Positions 42,703 through 53,851 of a stretch of 64,000 nucleotides of DNA are shown one piece after another. The translations under genes were made by a program, and so were the position numbers. Numbering within the stretch: the stretch's first letter is position 1; the number at the start of each line of letters is the position of its first letter. Source of the stretch: Apiospora phragmitis (taxonomy: Eukaryota > Ascomycota > Sordariomycetes > Amphisphaeriales > Apiosporaceae). The stretch covers positions 310,001 to 374,000 of the forward strand of contig JAQQWL010000003.1 of the NCBI GenBank assembly GCA_038363925.1. Direction: 5' to 3'. The notes under the pieces were generated by a model. It was not told the origin of the DNA. It saw only the letters and a list, made by a program, of their open reading frames with translations, and searched no databases.

Positions 42703-42730
<28 letters not shown>
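42703..42730. repeat. (TG)n microsatellite
   Basis: Fourteen TG units just upstream of the unknown basic/acidic gene's start, probably in its 5' leader. Confidence 0.9.
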
Positions 42731-42734
<4 letters not shown>

Positions 42735-44120
42735 TTTGGCTCAACGGTTTCTGTATGCTGGTTGGCCGGGGGAAGAGTTCGCTTCAGAAAGTGAACCCGG
42801 GCCTCATGAGAACCAATCTGGGTCGCCGGCCCCTTCTTTCCAAGCTAGCCTTTCCAAGAGTAAAGTTGAGTCGCCGAGTTGCTGATGGGCAAATGACCTC
42901 GGCAAGGCAAAACTTGAGTCGTTGACCACACCACGAAAGAAACTGGTCCTGAGTAGGATAGCAGGACCGGCGAGCCAAATGGGGCATGATAAGGGCGTAG
43001 GGCGTTTCATGATGGAAATACGCCCTTATACCACTGCCAAAAGATGAAATTTACATACAGTGGGAAGGTGGGCATGTGTTTCAAAGGAGCCTTTCATTGA
43101 GGTGCTCTGTATAACAGAGTCCAACCAGGCTCATCAGGAATGGCGTGAGCCTCCCCGAATGGAAGTTGTGTTGTGAAAAGTTCACAAGGCATTGACGCTG
43201 TATCAAGGCACTTACTACTCGGTTTGGTTCTCCTGCGCTTGCCCTCATTCAAGTTGAATTTGTACTTTCATGAATCAACAAACCACCGACAGAAAAGAGC
43301 AGCAGTTCGCTATTGAGCTTTCTGCTCCAACTAGGCTATCATACTTTGTCGTGGTGCACAAAATATAGAATGAGGTTGCAATCACGATTGGCAAGGCCGA
43401 TCATCGCTATGCATGGCTTTGTCGTAATATCCCAAGATGCACCAGCAGTTCCCTATGTCCCCTATGTTGATCTGCCTTTGTAAATTCTCAACGTACAAGT
43501 CCTGCTCATCCAGTCCTCTGTAAACGTACATATCCTATCTGATCTAGCTAGAGCAAGATCTTATGAAGCTCTACTTCCATGGCATATAATTGTATTATAG
43601 GAGACTTGGTCAACATGCCCCTTTTCATGACATTCACAACAAAATAGCAAGCGAGCCGATCAAAGTTAATAATAAGCCAATTCATTGGCCATCTGGACTT
43701 CATGAAATTATTGTAGGATTTGTTCCTTGGTAGTGTTTTCGTCTGCAGACTTTTCAGCAAACTATTCAAGCTCCATGGCGTCCACCCCGCTCTCCATGTT
43801 CGTTTTTATCAACATCTCCACACGTGCTGTTGTTCTAGGATGGAATGGAAGGTATCTGACTATAAGTTCTTTCTAGTGGCTTACTGCATATCCTTCATCT
43901 GAACCTGGTTTCCGGACTGCATCTTCCATGCCATAAGCTACTCCAGTTGGGTTTGCTGGACGGCTTCGAGAAACGCCGTTGTCAACTAGGTGTTTGGGAT
44001 GAAGCATTGGGATCGGGCGATCGCCATTCACTTTTGACCGTGAGTTAGTGCAATATGCCATGCCTGTTTTGGTTGGAGGGTTATCATTATGTACTTGCTG
44101 GTTTTGCTACCTTTGCTGCC

Positions 44121-44444
44121 ATGGAGCCAAGTCGCATATATAAGATCGCCCTTTTGATCTTCCTTACCTGGGCTATCCTTAGTCTACTGGTGTCTCTGAC
44201 TGTTTCGGGTCTCCATGTTCACACCGGCCTCTATTATTTCAACGTTTGGTTCACGGGTCATCTACCCCTGCAGAGTGTGATTCGATCTACAACAAGACCT
44301 TTAATGTGTTTAGAGTTGTGTATGTGTGTGAATAGGCACAAAGACTTCACTTGTGATGCCGACAAGTACGCGCCATATTCTCAGATAAGCTGTTGTTCTT
44401 TGATAGCGAAGGGGCTGGGTGTCGTTTTCGATTTGTGTAAATGA
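44121..44444 (+). CDS. Possible small membrane protein (doubtful)
   Basis: An open frame from MEPSRIYKIALLIFLTW, with one clear hydrophobic helix (IALLIFLTWAILSLLVSLTV) and a cysteine-bearing tail. It has no family, splice or promoter support beyond a TATATAAG overlapping the start region. It may be chance coding in AT-rich sequence. Confidence 0.2.
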   Translation: MEPSRIYKIALLIFLTWAILSLLVSLTVSGLHVHTGLYYFNVWFTGHLPLQSVIRSTTRPLMCLELCMCVNRHKDFTCDADKYAPYSQISCCSLIAKGLGVVFDLCK

Positions 44445-46199
44445 TAAAGCATGTCCAACACACAAGTCGCTAACGGGGTGCACATCTGTCTCCCTATTAC
44501 ACACCACATGCCTTGAGCGCCTTCGGCCTTTGTCTGGCCACGATTGCGTCCCTCATAGTGTGACTTATCATGGAAACAAACGACAGGTCGTCGTGGGATG
44601 CCCTCCGTAACTGCCACTTGCCTTGGCAGAGGGAGGCCCAAAGACCCGTCGGAGCAGTATGGCTCTCATGAGAAATCATGCAACGAGGTACCTATGTGAT
44701 GGGTGCTTGTTGGCTTCTCACCTCACTAGGAAATGCCACCTTTGTTGGCCTGCGAGTCATATTACCCGAGACCGACTAAATGGTGATAGCATGGCAGGCC
44801 TCTTCTGCAGGTTCCATAGCTGAGAGGTCCACGTCCCGTGTAGGAGGGAGTACGGGAAGGAACTGTTCTATGTGAGCTAGAGTTACCAAAAGGTGTACTG
44901 GCAATGTGCGAGATTCGAAATCAGGACCTTGTTGCAAAAGGGATGAACTGGTTCACTGCCACGGAGCTAACATGTCGATGACGATGAACCAATTCATACC
45001 AATCGGCGAGCTGTTACTATCAATGATGGGCTCGTAGTAATGTACTAAGTACTTTATATTCAATGTTACCTGATAGATGTCTATCTAAATGCCAAGGGTA
45101 GGGGTCAATAGTCAAGCTTTTGGCTGTCAAAAACGGTTCTGCTTTCTTTGAGGTCGGGAGTGTTGCTGATTAACCTCCCTTCCTACACATACGTGTTGAC
45201 CATGATCTTCTGCATACACTTATCTAGGCCCAACTGATGGGAGTCATGATGGCTGCAAGTCATGTAGTCAGGGCTGGACGCAAATGCCCTCTCCCACTCA
45301 CATATATCTAGTCACAAGGAAAGACACGCTTGGGGCTCTAAAACCAGATGGACTTATTCCACGGAAGCTGAGAAACGGCGATAGGTGGGGACTTATATGA
45401 TACACTCAACCTACTTACGTGGAATGATCTGAGGAATAGGATGTTGTCTCATCCCGAACCAATCATGAACCGTTCTGAGTTGGGCGATCCGAGTCTCAGA
45501 TCCTGACGTCGATCTAGGCGTCGTCCCAGGTTTTTTGGCCCACGTCCGTTGAAGAGCCGGAGGCCTGATCCATGGGCGCGTATAGCCAGGGGTTGTGGCG
45601 TGGTGGGAGGAAATTGCATCTGATGGCGTCAACGTCTTGTTGACATGCACGTTGAGAAGAAGCAAAACACAGATACTGGGCTAGGATCGGATATATGCTT
45701 GTCTCGTCTCAGCTACCAGGGTGGTGGTGATGAGGATCTATTATTAGACGAGGCTCACCTTCTTTCGGGCTAGCTGATCCCTTCTAACCTAAGCCGGGTC
45801 CTCGATAGGGCGGACGCCTCTGCCGATCTCTAGCGGGGTTTTGACATCATGAGCGCGGGTTAGAGCCCGCACCCCTTCTTCAGCTTCTTCTCCTCTTTCG
45901 CAAACCACGTTTGCTCATCAGTGAGTATGTAACTCCTGAACAGTTGGCATTCCTCACCAGTTAATCCTATCGGCATCACGCATTTGGAGGGAAGATGAGG
46001 CACAGAATGCGACAACTCAGGAGTTGATCGATTGTTGTTCTCCAGTTCCCAGCTTACTGTCGCTCCGACCCAATCGAGACGGGGGACCACGGGCGGAGAT
46101 TAGAAGCCAAGATGAAGGGGATTTGCCGATCCATCGCCTAGGTCTTACCATAGCGCCCTAGCCTCAATTCGCTTTTCAGCTCTACCATCGACCGACTTT

Positions 46200-46207
46200 G
46201 TTTATAT
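46200..46207 (+). promoter_or_regulatory. TATA-like element of the GH30 gene
   Basis: TTTATATA about 145 bp before the GH30 ATG. Assigned from position only. Confidence 0.4.
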
Positions 46208-46347
46208 ACGGCCCGCTTCCTGTCGCCATGCAATTCCGAATGTTCTTATTCAGGCTCTCACGAAGTAGTAGCAAGACCTGAACCCCATCTCGTCAATTCT
46301 TCGGCAGTCTTCTTTCCCAGCTACTTCCGGCGGCACTGAACACAAGG

Positions 46348-48256
46348 ATGCGATCCTCCACCCTCGCCCTCTGGGTCCTCAACGCGGCCTGCATCGCCGC
46401 CGTCCCCAGTGGACATGGACCCCAACAACACCTGGACGCCCGCCAGCAGTCCAGCGGTGCCAAGGCCTTCGCCTCCTCCTCGGACGGCAAGTACAAGTTG
46501 AGCACCTTCGACGCCCCCGTCAAGGGCTCATCTGCGTCCCCTCCCGCGGGCGCCTCGCAATGGAAGCTCAGCATCGACGACACCCCCGCGGGCCACCGCC
46601 AGCAGATCACGGGCTTCGGCGCCGCCGTGACCGACGCCACCGTGTCCGTCATCAACGCGCTCCCGTCAGACCAACGCTCGCAGCTGCTACGGCAGCTCAT
46701 GACGTCCGAGGGCGCCGACTTCGCCCTGCTGCGCCACACCATCGGCGCGTCGGACCTGTCGGCGCTGCCGGCCTACACGTACGACGACACGGATGGCAAT
46801 GTCGAGGACAAGGGGCTCGCGAACTTTAATCTGGGGACCGCGGTAACGCCATGGCGGGGATGCTGGCCGAGATGAAGAAGCTCAAGCCCGAGCTAACCAT
46901 CTTGGGGTCGCCCTGGGCGCCGCCGGCCTGGATGCAGCTGGACCGGAAGCTCATGGGCGGGACGGAGAACGTACGTTACTTCTTCGCCGCATTATATTAC
47001 ATGCTTTGTCCATTCATTCCCGCTACCACTGCACACACTCACTTCGTTTGGACTACCCAAGTCGCTGACCATCTTCTCTTCTTACACAGAACAACCTGGA
47101 CCACGCCTACGCGGACCAGTACGCCCAGTACTTCGTCAAGTACCTCGAGGCCTACGCGGCCAAGGGCGCGCCCGTCGATGCCATCACGCTGCAGAACGAG
47201 CCGCTCAACTCGCAGTCCGGCATGCCCACCATGTACGTCTACGCCGACGAGTCGGGCAAGCTGATCCGCGACAACGTTGGGCCTGCACTGAAGGAAGCCG
47301 GCCTCAACACCAGCGTCTGGGCCTATGATCACAATACCGGTACGTCTTGCATGTTCTCTTTCATAATGTCTCCTATTGAACGTCCAACTACTTTCTTTGG
47401 GTTTGAATGCTCTACTGACCTCTGTTTGCGTCGTGTCAATCTATAGATCAGCCATCCTACCCCCAGACGGTCCTGGACACCGCCAAGGACTACGTTGACA
47501 CCGTCGCCTGGCACGTAAGTAAACTCCATTCATCCACCAATCCACACGCATCTTCATCATCGTACCTGTCAATGCCACCTCTCCCCCCTTTCCCGTCCCT
47601 CTTGCAGAGCAGAAGAGCGCATGTTCTTCTCCCTCTTCTCAAGTCACCACTCATCCTCATCACCCCCTCCCATTCAACCATCAATCACCACCCCCACTAC
47701 CACTAACACCCAACCACCAGTGCTACGCCACCAACAACCAATGGTCCGTCCTCAGCGACTTCCACGCCAAGAACCCCAACGCCGCCCAGTACATGACCGA
47801 ATGCTGGACCAGCTCCAAATCCACCCCCTGGCACCAAGCCAGCAGCTTCACCGTCGGCCCCCTCCAGAACTGGGCCCAGGGGGCGCTAGCCTGGACCCTC
47901 GCCACCGACACCGCCGACGGTCCCTACCTGGGCGGCTGCGATACCTGTCGCGGTTTGGTGGTGGTCGAAACCGATAAAAAACGTACGAGTTTACGGTGGA
48001 CTACTACATGCTGGCCCAGTACTCCAAGTACATCCCCCACGGCGCCACCGTCCTCGCCGGCTCCGGCAGCTACACCTACAGTGAGAGCGGCGCCGGCATC
48101 CAGTCCGTCGCCACGCGCAACCCGGACGGCTCCCGCACCGTCGTCGTCGAGAACACCTTCGGCAACGACGCCTACCTGACCCTCAACACCACCGCCGGCG
48201 AGCAGTGGTCCGGGAAGATCCTCGCCAACAGCGTCGTCACCTGGGTCTTGCCGTAA
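46348..48256 (+). CDS. GH30 endo-beta-1,6-glucanase
   Basis: A secreted glycoside hydrolase family 30 enzyme of the fungal endo-beta-1,6-glucanase type, hydrolysing beta-1,6-glucan in fungal walls. Four exons: 46348-46970, 47090-47339, 47447-47514 and 47721-48256, joined by introns of 119, 107 and 206 nt with good splice sites. A signal peptide (MRSSTLALWVLNAACIAAVP) and propeptide-like region precede the barrel (QQITGFGAAVTDATVSVINAL). LGSPWAPPAWM follows. The acid/base Glu is in AITLQNEPLNSQ (about E245) and the nucleophile Glu in AQYMTECWTS (about E341), with a C-terminal beta-sandwich. Two single-base breaks occur: GGGG 46833-46836 (one more G gives LGDRGNAMAGML) and A6 47976-47981 (A7 gives TDKKTYEFTVDYYMLAQ). 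With both, 492 residues. I treat them as sequence errors. Confidence 0.85.
46833..46836 (+). other. Apparent 1-nt deletion in GH30 exon 1
   Basis: The frame is lost at GGGG. A fifth G restores the GH30 block NAMAGMLAEMKKLKPELTILGSPWAPPAW. Confidence 0.8.
47976..47981 (+). other. Apparent 1-nt deletion in GH30 exon 4
   Basis: A run of six A where seven would keep the frame into YEFTVDYYMLAQYSKYIPHGA, the conserved start of the C-terminal GH30 strand set. Confidence 0.8.
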
Positions 48257-48913
48257 GCCAAATTCCGCTTCTTAGTCTGTACATAGTATTTGAAATCCAA
48301 CAATTATTCGTCTACATAGTTTCTTCGATGCGTCTGCTACACCAAGTGAAGACCGTCCAAACTCAGCTGCTCGTGCAGTCAAGATCGCCTCGTCGCTTCA
48401 TCATCCTCTCTGGTTAGCTACGGCAATGTTTCTCCATGTCCTCTAGTAGCACCGAAGGTCAAGACATGTACCCATGAGCTATATCAGAATACGCTCAGGT
48501 TTGACCATGTTCAGAATGGCGTCAGCAGCACAGCAAAAATGGCTCAGAGCTACAAATTCCCTTACGAAGGAGTGTTGCCCGGTCAGAATCTGGTGCAGCT
48601 GATGCATGGCCACGACACCAACCACGCGAAATTTCACAGAGCGACGAAGATCAGTACGGCCAGGTCCAATGTTCTCAAACAACCTCGGATTGACTCATGC
48701 AGGTGATGCCCCCACAAAGTTCTATCTACCAGTTGTCATGCTCTCCTGTCATGTTCTCGTGTCATACTGCGACAAGCAGCAAAGGCGGGCAAGGGACTCA
48801 TCAACCATATGTGCCAAACTTTCTATATCAACAACGGTATGCTCCATAGCATACATGGACAAATGCAATATCTCCCAGCATCGTGCTTCCATCTCATCAA
48901 CAACAGCCACTGT
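48257..48913. other. Convergent 3' region
   Basis: Between GH30 (+) and the BTB-like gene (-). No gene seen. Confidence 0.5.
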
Positions 48914-50219
48914 CTAGGAGCCGCCGTTCTTGCTGCTCGAAACAGTCGACTTCGGTGACTTGCTGCGAGTACGTTCCAGCAACTCTCCAGTGCCACTGAT
49001 TGTATCAGTGACCTTAGTACGTTTGGCCGGAGTCTCCGCATCTGAATCGTCACTGTCGCCCTGATCGTCAATGTGGGAGTCGACTCCAGAAACAGCTGAT
49101 TGCTTCTTCAAATGCTCGACGTGAGCCTCCTTCAGAGGGTCCGTCATGCCCTTTATGGCAGCCTGGGCGCTCTCCTTGAATCGAAGGTTGCATCCGCTGT
49201 GAGAGGCATGCGGCGCATAGTTCTTGCCCTCCCAGTGTTGCAAGACAAGTCCCCTCGATGCGGCCAACGAGGTTGGCAATGCTTTCTTTGTACTCGGCAG
49301 CCTGGGGGATCGGGAACAAGCCGGCCATAAGGAGTTGGGAAACAGACGATCCCAGCATCATGGTCTCACACTTGTCGGAATCGATACCGGTCTTGCAGTA
49401 TTTGACCGCGCCCGTGTGGCCAGTGACGTTATCAAATGCCTCCTGGATAGAGGACAGAATCTTGGCAAGGGTCTCGCTTCGGATGGTAGTAATTTCCTCT
49501 ATAAGATATTGCAAGAGTCAGTGGCAAAGCTCACGAAAAATCAATGTTAGATACGTACCGAGAATGCCGGCAGGCAGGACCAGATCCTTGAGCTTGGTTC
49601 CAGTTGCATGGACCAGATCGCCATCCGAGTCAAGCTTGGCACTTGCGGTCATATTCTTGACCATCTGACGGAGGAGCTTGGCATTGCCAAGTTCCCATGC
49701 GATGTTCGCTGCCTTGTGGTTGAAAACGACACAGGACTCATCATTCTGCAAGTCGGCAAGAGGACCGAGCCAATTGGGAGCCCATGGCATGACCAGGCCG
49801 GTGCAGTTGTACTTCGAGGTCAAGGCGGTGACGGCACACAGGTCGTCCAAGCTGAGCTCACGAGGCACCTTGGCGAAGTCGAAGTGTGCAATGCGAAGGA
49901 GAATGTTGAGGGCATTCGGGTCTACCTCGCCAATATCCAGGGTAACATTGCCATCTGCGACGGACTTCTGGCCATCCTTGCCAAAGATGACGGCGCGAAG
50001 GACATCAGAGGCGGTAGCAAGGTTCATGCTGCAAACCTTGTACTCGGTGACTCCAGAGGAACCGTTGACACTGAGGGTGATGTCGGAAGCATCATGGAAA
50101 ACCACCAGTGCATCCTTGTTGACAACACCATTGTTGTCGCTGGCTTCAGGCGATTCGGGCAAGGGGAGCGCCTCAGCCTCCTTGGGAGGGGGAGAAACAG
50201 AGCTGATCTTCGTAGACAT
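48914..50219 (-). CDS. BTB/POZ-like protein
   Basis: A fungal BTB-type protein of unknown role. Exons are 50219-49559 and 49498-48914, with a 60-nt intron (GTACGT..TAG, branch CTAAC). Residues 35-150 look like a degenerate BTB fold (DALVVFHDASDITLSVNG, YKVCSMNLATASDVLRAVIFGKDG, DPNALNILLRIAHFDFAKVP, LCAVTALTSKYNCTGLVMPW). The C-terminus is charged, with a bipartite-NLS-like PAKRTKV and a Ser/Lys-rich tail. The frame breaks at the G-run opposite 49251-49254; one G fewer joins LVGRIEG to LVLQHWEGKNYAPHASHSGC and gives 414 residues. A 5'-UTR intron precedes the gene. Whether it binds Cul3 cannot be told. Confidence 0.7.
49251..49254 (-). other. Apparent 1-nt insertion in BTB-like CDS
   Basis: CCCC on the plus strand (GGGG coding). 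With three bases the reading continues in the frame that ends at 48914; the present frame ends in an unrelated 70-residue tail. Confidence 0.7.
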
Positions 50220-50273
50220 GGTGACAATCAGATGGTACAGGGAAGATAAGTCGGCTGATGGATCTCAACTGAC

Positions 50274-50606
50274 CTAAAGAGAACAGTGATGAGAAAACGT
50301 CGTTTGCAAAGGCACACTCGACCACCTGTGTTGGTTGGTTGGGTTTGCGAATAGGGGTGGCAAGATGAAGAAGAAGATGGAAACTGACAGAAAGACGACA
50401 GTTTGGATGTGGGAATTGGTGAGAGAGTGCGTGCCTGAATGAGCCGACTTGTGTGCGTTTGTATGCGATCGTGTTGCTGGGCTGGGGGACTCGTGTTGGT
50501 GGTGTGGTGAGGGAATGTGGGAGGGCGCAAGAACTTGCAACGCAAGCAACGACAATGGATGGAAAAATGGGAAGGGAAATATTGGAATGGGGAAGAAAAG
50601 ACTTAC
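50274..50606 (-). other. Putative 5'-UTR intron of the BTB-like gene
   Basis: Minus-strand AAG|GTAAGT at 50606 and CTCTTTAG at 50274 frame a 333-nt pyrimidine-rich stretch that ends 54 nt before the ATG. This is the position expected for a leader intron. Confidence 0.5.
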
Positions 50607-51945
50607 CTTCTGTAGATTACTTGAACAGATCAGACGGTGACAGGAATCTGACCAAAATTGCGTGGTGCTAGTAGAGACTGGCCGAGGGCAAGTGGTGTTG
50701 AAGGAAGGGATTCGCAAATCGAACGTTGGGGATGGGGAGCAACAGTGACAGAATGCGAATACTGCTTTACTGACGATATGTTGACAAAATGAAAAGCAGA
50801 AGATCAAACTGAACTGCCCACGGAAATAAATCTCTTGCAATGACAGATCCTCTCTACTTGAAGACGTGAAAGGTTGTTGTCACAGCAGGAGGGAAATGTA
50901 ATTGCAGGTGGGAAAATGTTGGAGGTGAGATCACATTAACCCACGAAGATGAAAGTTGTTGGTGAGGCGGAAGGAAATTCAAGGCACCAAGCAGTCGGAA
51001 CAAGAAGCACCTCAGGCAATCAGATCAAATCAATACCTGCTGGAAATGGGAAGTTGCAGAAGGGTGATTGTTCCATTACAGCTGCCTCGGGCTGCGGGCA
51101 CTTCTGCTCTCAGTGGGATAATCAACCCACGGCAGCACAATTTGGAAGGTACCCGCATCAAATACAGGTCCCGCGTGCAGTACCTCAGGAATTCACAGGG
51201 CATCAAGGTCTTGCTACTTTAATTGCTTCAGCACTGATCGAGGGAGTTGGTTGATTGATTGTACAGTGGCAGTGGAGGGAACCCAGTGCTGAACAGGAAA
51301 GGGGATGGAGCCTGGGGTTTGGCTGAGGTCCTATTGTGAGTTCCCTTTCCATGACCAAGACACCAGAATGAAATGCATTAGGGGATATCACACCAGTACT
51401 TGATTGATGCGTGTGGCCAATGCAAGTCCCTCCATATCTAGATGTGTTGATGAAGAATGTTGCCATGTAGAGTCAGATACATATGCCATGCTTCTCTGGC
51501 TGCAACTGGTCTGCTGCAGCCAGACATTCACCATCCAAGGCATACCCTAACAAGTCAATCATGCATGGCAAGGTCCCATTGTTGGAATTCAAATATTTTC
51601 ATGGAGGCTGTAACCTAATCAACGGCCAATAATGATACAGGAAGAGTAGCTTGGTCATCCATCACCTACTTGAACATGACAACGGTGCTGTGAAAAATAT
51701 TAAGGGAACGCTGCGCTGTGTACCTCCCTATGCTACATATGTGCTGCTGCTCCTGCTGCTGCTACTCCTGTATCTGTGACAGATCCTACCGGCTTTCCCT
51801 TATCCCTGAGCCACCTAGATATGCCGTCTATCGCTATTAACTCAGCACCAAATGCTGCTACTGCTGCTTGCTTGCTTACTTCGTGAGGTTGCTTGCTTGC
51901 TCCCTCCACCAATCTACACAATCTCCAAGAAAACACCTCTCAGAC
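50607..51945. other. 1.3-kb region between BTB-like and UBC6 genes
   Basis: Promoter of the BTB-like gene and 3' side of UBC6. No coding region recognised. Confidence 0.5.
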
Positions 51946-52748
51946 TCAGAGTGATTCAGACCGACTCTCTCCTTCCGAGCCCAGCCACCGGGCCAGAGCC
52001 GTGTACGCCAGAATGACGCCGATGCCTATTATCCACTTGTTGCGCAGCCAGCCCCGGCCGGCCGCGTCGCGCCGCTGCACCACGGCGTCGACCACGGCCT
52101 GCGTCTGGCCGCCGCTACCGCCCGCGATGCCCAGCTGGGGCCCGCAGCTGGCGCCGGCGACGGCGGACTGGCCCGTGGCCGGGTCGATCTTGTGCGCCGC
52201 CATCCACTGCCAGTTCTCCTTGTCGACGTCGGGCCACTCGGCGCGGAACTTGGCGCCGCCGTCGCCCGCCTTGACGTTGCCCTTGCCCGCCGCGTTCTTC
52301 TGGCTGCCACCGGCCGTCGAGTTCCACCAGCGCGACCGCGCGGCCAGGAACTTGCGCTCGCGCTCCGTGCTCGACACGGACCCCGTCGTCATCTCCTCCG
52401 ACGTCATGAACGACAGCAGCGCCACCAGGATCGTCGACACCTCCCACGCCGGGTTGAAGGACTTAGGTGGAAGTCCGAGATGGACAGGCACAGCCGCGTC
52501 GACGGCTGGAACCGGCCCGAGGGCGTATGCATGCGGATGGCGGGCGGGGCGAAGGGGTAGTTGGAGGGGAAGATCAGCGTGCCCCAGTACTGGCCGCCGT
52601 AGTAGGGGGTCTCTTCGGGCCCCGTGATGATGTAGTGCCACTCGAGGATGTTGCTGTCGGACGGGTGCGCCTCGATGTAGGGGGGCGGGTTCTGCGAGAT
52701 GGACTTGTACTCCCTCGTCAGCCGTTTGTGTGCTGCCTTGCTAGCCAT
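51946..52748 (-). CDS. UBC6: UBC6, ER-membrane ubiquitin-conjugating enzyme
   Basis: A tail-anchored E2 enzyme of ER-associated degradation. It reads from MASKAAHKRLTREYKSISQNPPPYIEAHPSD through the E2 fold (WHYIITGPEETPYYGGQYWGTLIFPSNYPFAPPAIRM) to the active-site Cys87 in STRLCLSISDFH. The frame then breaks at CACCTAAG (plus 52466-52467); one more C gives DFHPKSFNPAWEVSTILVALLSFMTSEEMTTGSV, the expected UBC6 continuation. A charged linker and a C-terminal hydrophobic anchor (KWIIGIGVILAYTALARWLG) follow. With the correction the product is 267 residues, close to yeast Ubc6. MASKAAHK is the family start, although the frame is open further upstream. No introns are seen. Confidence 0.88.
52466..52467 (-). 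other. Apparent 1-nt deletion in UBC6 CDS
   Basis: The frame is lost seven residues after the catalytic Cys. One additional C in the coding CACC run restores the invariant HP-K-FNPAW segment of UBC6. Confidence 0.8.
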
Positions 52749-53851
52749 GATTGCTGCTGATTCAAGGCGGTTTCGGTGCGCGTTGTCCGTATTTCGGTTG
52801 AAGAATGCGACTTTGTTGAGGGTGGTGTCGAGAGGAAAAGAGGTGGTAGTCTCAATCTTGGGTTGGCAGGGACCAAGGGGGTAGTCGAGGAATAGGCCGG
52901 TTCTTAACCGAGAGAAGGATGAGTGACGTCGGCAGTGAACAATTACGTTGTTCCGTCGAACTCTTTGCGGAGCAGGAAACTTTCGGACACAATTGGGTCG
53001 TTCGTTTGGTGGTTTTTGGTGGATTGAATGAAAAACCCGAACAAAGAGAGAGTTTGAAGAAGACGAAGTAAAAACGAGGCAGCGTTTCCTGTTGGCGAGG
53101 GTAGTAGTAATACTTGGTTGGCCTGATCTAATACACTGCAGAAGCAAGTAAGGATGATGAATGGTTAATAACGACAGAGGCTGAGCCAGACGCTCAAAGG
53201 GTTGAGTGGTGAGTGGTGATACGTCGGCGTTACCTCAGTAGGGGGACGGACCAGGGCCCCGTAAAGGAGGAGGGCCACTGGAGGGTCCCCTGCTGGGTGG
53301 CACACTACCGCCTAAAGAAAGAATGCATGACCCATGACTGACCTTCCCAAACTTGCGACGACCCGAGTTGCCGCTTCTGAACCTCTGGCGACAAGGGTAG
53401 CTGGAAACCGACAGGGAACACACGACTTGGCGCCGTTCGGTGATACTGGAGAAGCCTGTCCGGACTGGCTGCAATGGGCATAAATCTGGAGAAACCGTCT
53501 TGTTCCACCTCGCAAAAGGGCCTGGGATGGAGATGAGGGACGATCTGATAAACGCAGGGAACTGGAGTTGAGTCTCTGTCTCTGACACTGACTCTCGCTG
53601 AGTTGTCAGAACCAAGCCACACATGACAGTGCACTTGGAGCATCAAGTACGCACCAGCCACACCACACCCACCCAAGCTTTAGCTCTTGTCAATTGGAGG
53701 TTCAGTCAATTGAATTGATTTTGGTGAGGCATTGACCCGAGAACCCGACACCCGACGAAGCTCGATCTTGTGCAATTGAGCTCAAGAGCATCTCTAACTC
53801 ACCACGAGAGTTGGTTTCTTGCTTCTCGGTAGCCCCGGCCCGGCCCTCAAC
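52749..53851. other. Divergent promoter region, UBC6 / SAM50
   Basis: About 1.1 kb between two conserved housekeeping genes that diverge. No gene is visible; open frames here overlap on both strands without recognisable domains. Confidence 0.55.

Larger units (their letters stand above)
42731..46347. other. 3.6-kb gene-poor region
   Basis: More AT-rich than the flanks, with no recognisable protein family, splice series or RNA. One frame at 44121-44444 is listed separately at low confidence. Frames at 45411-45665 and 45860-46090 (minus) have no identifiable homology pattern. A TATATA near 46202 probably belongs to the GH30 promoter. Confidence 0.45.

Noticed and set aside
44900..44945. T-arm-like ATTCGAAAT sequence
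   Set aside because: Flanking bases do not pair and no other tRNA arms are present.
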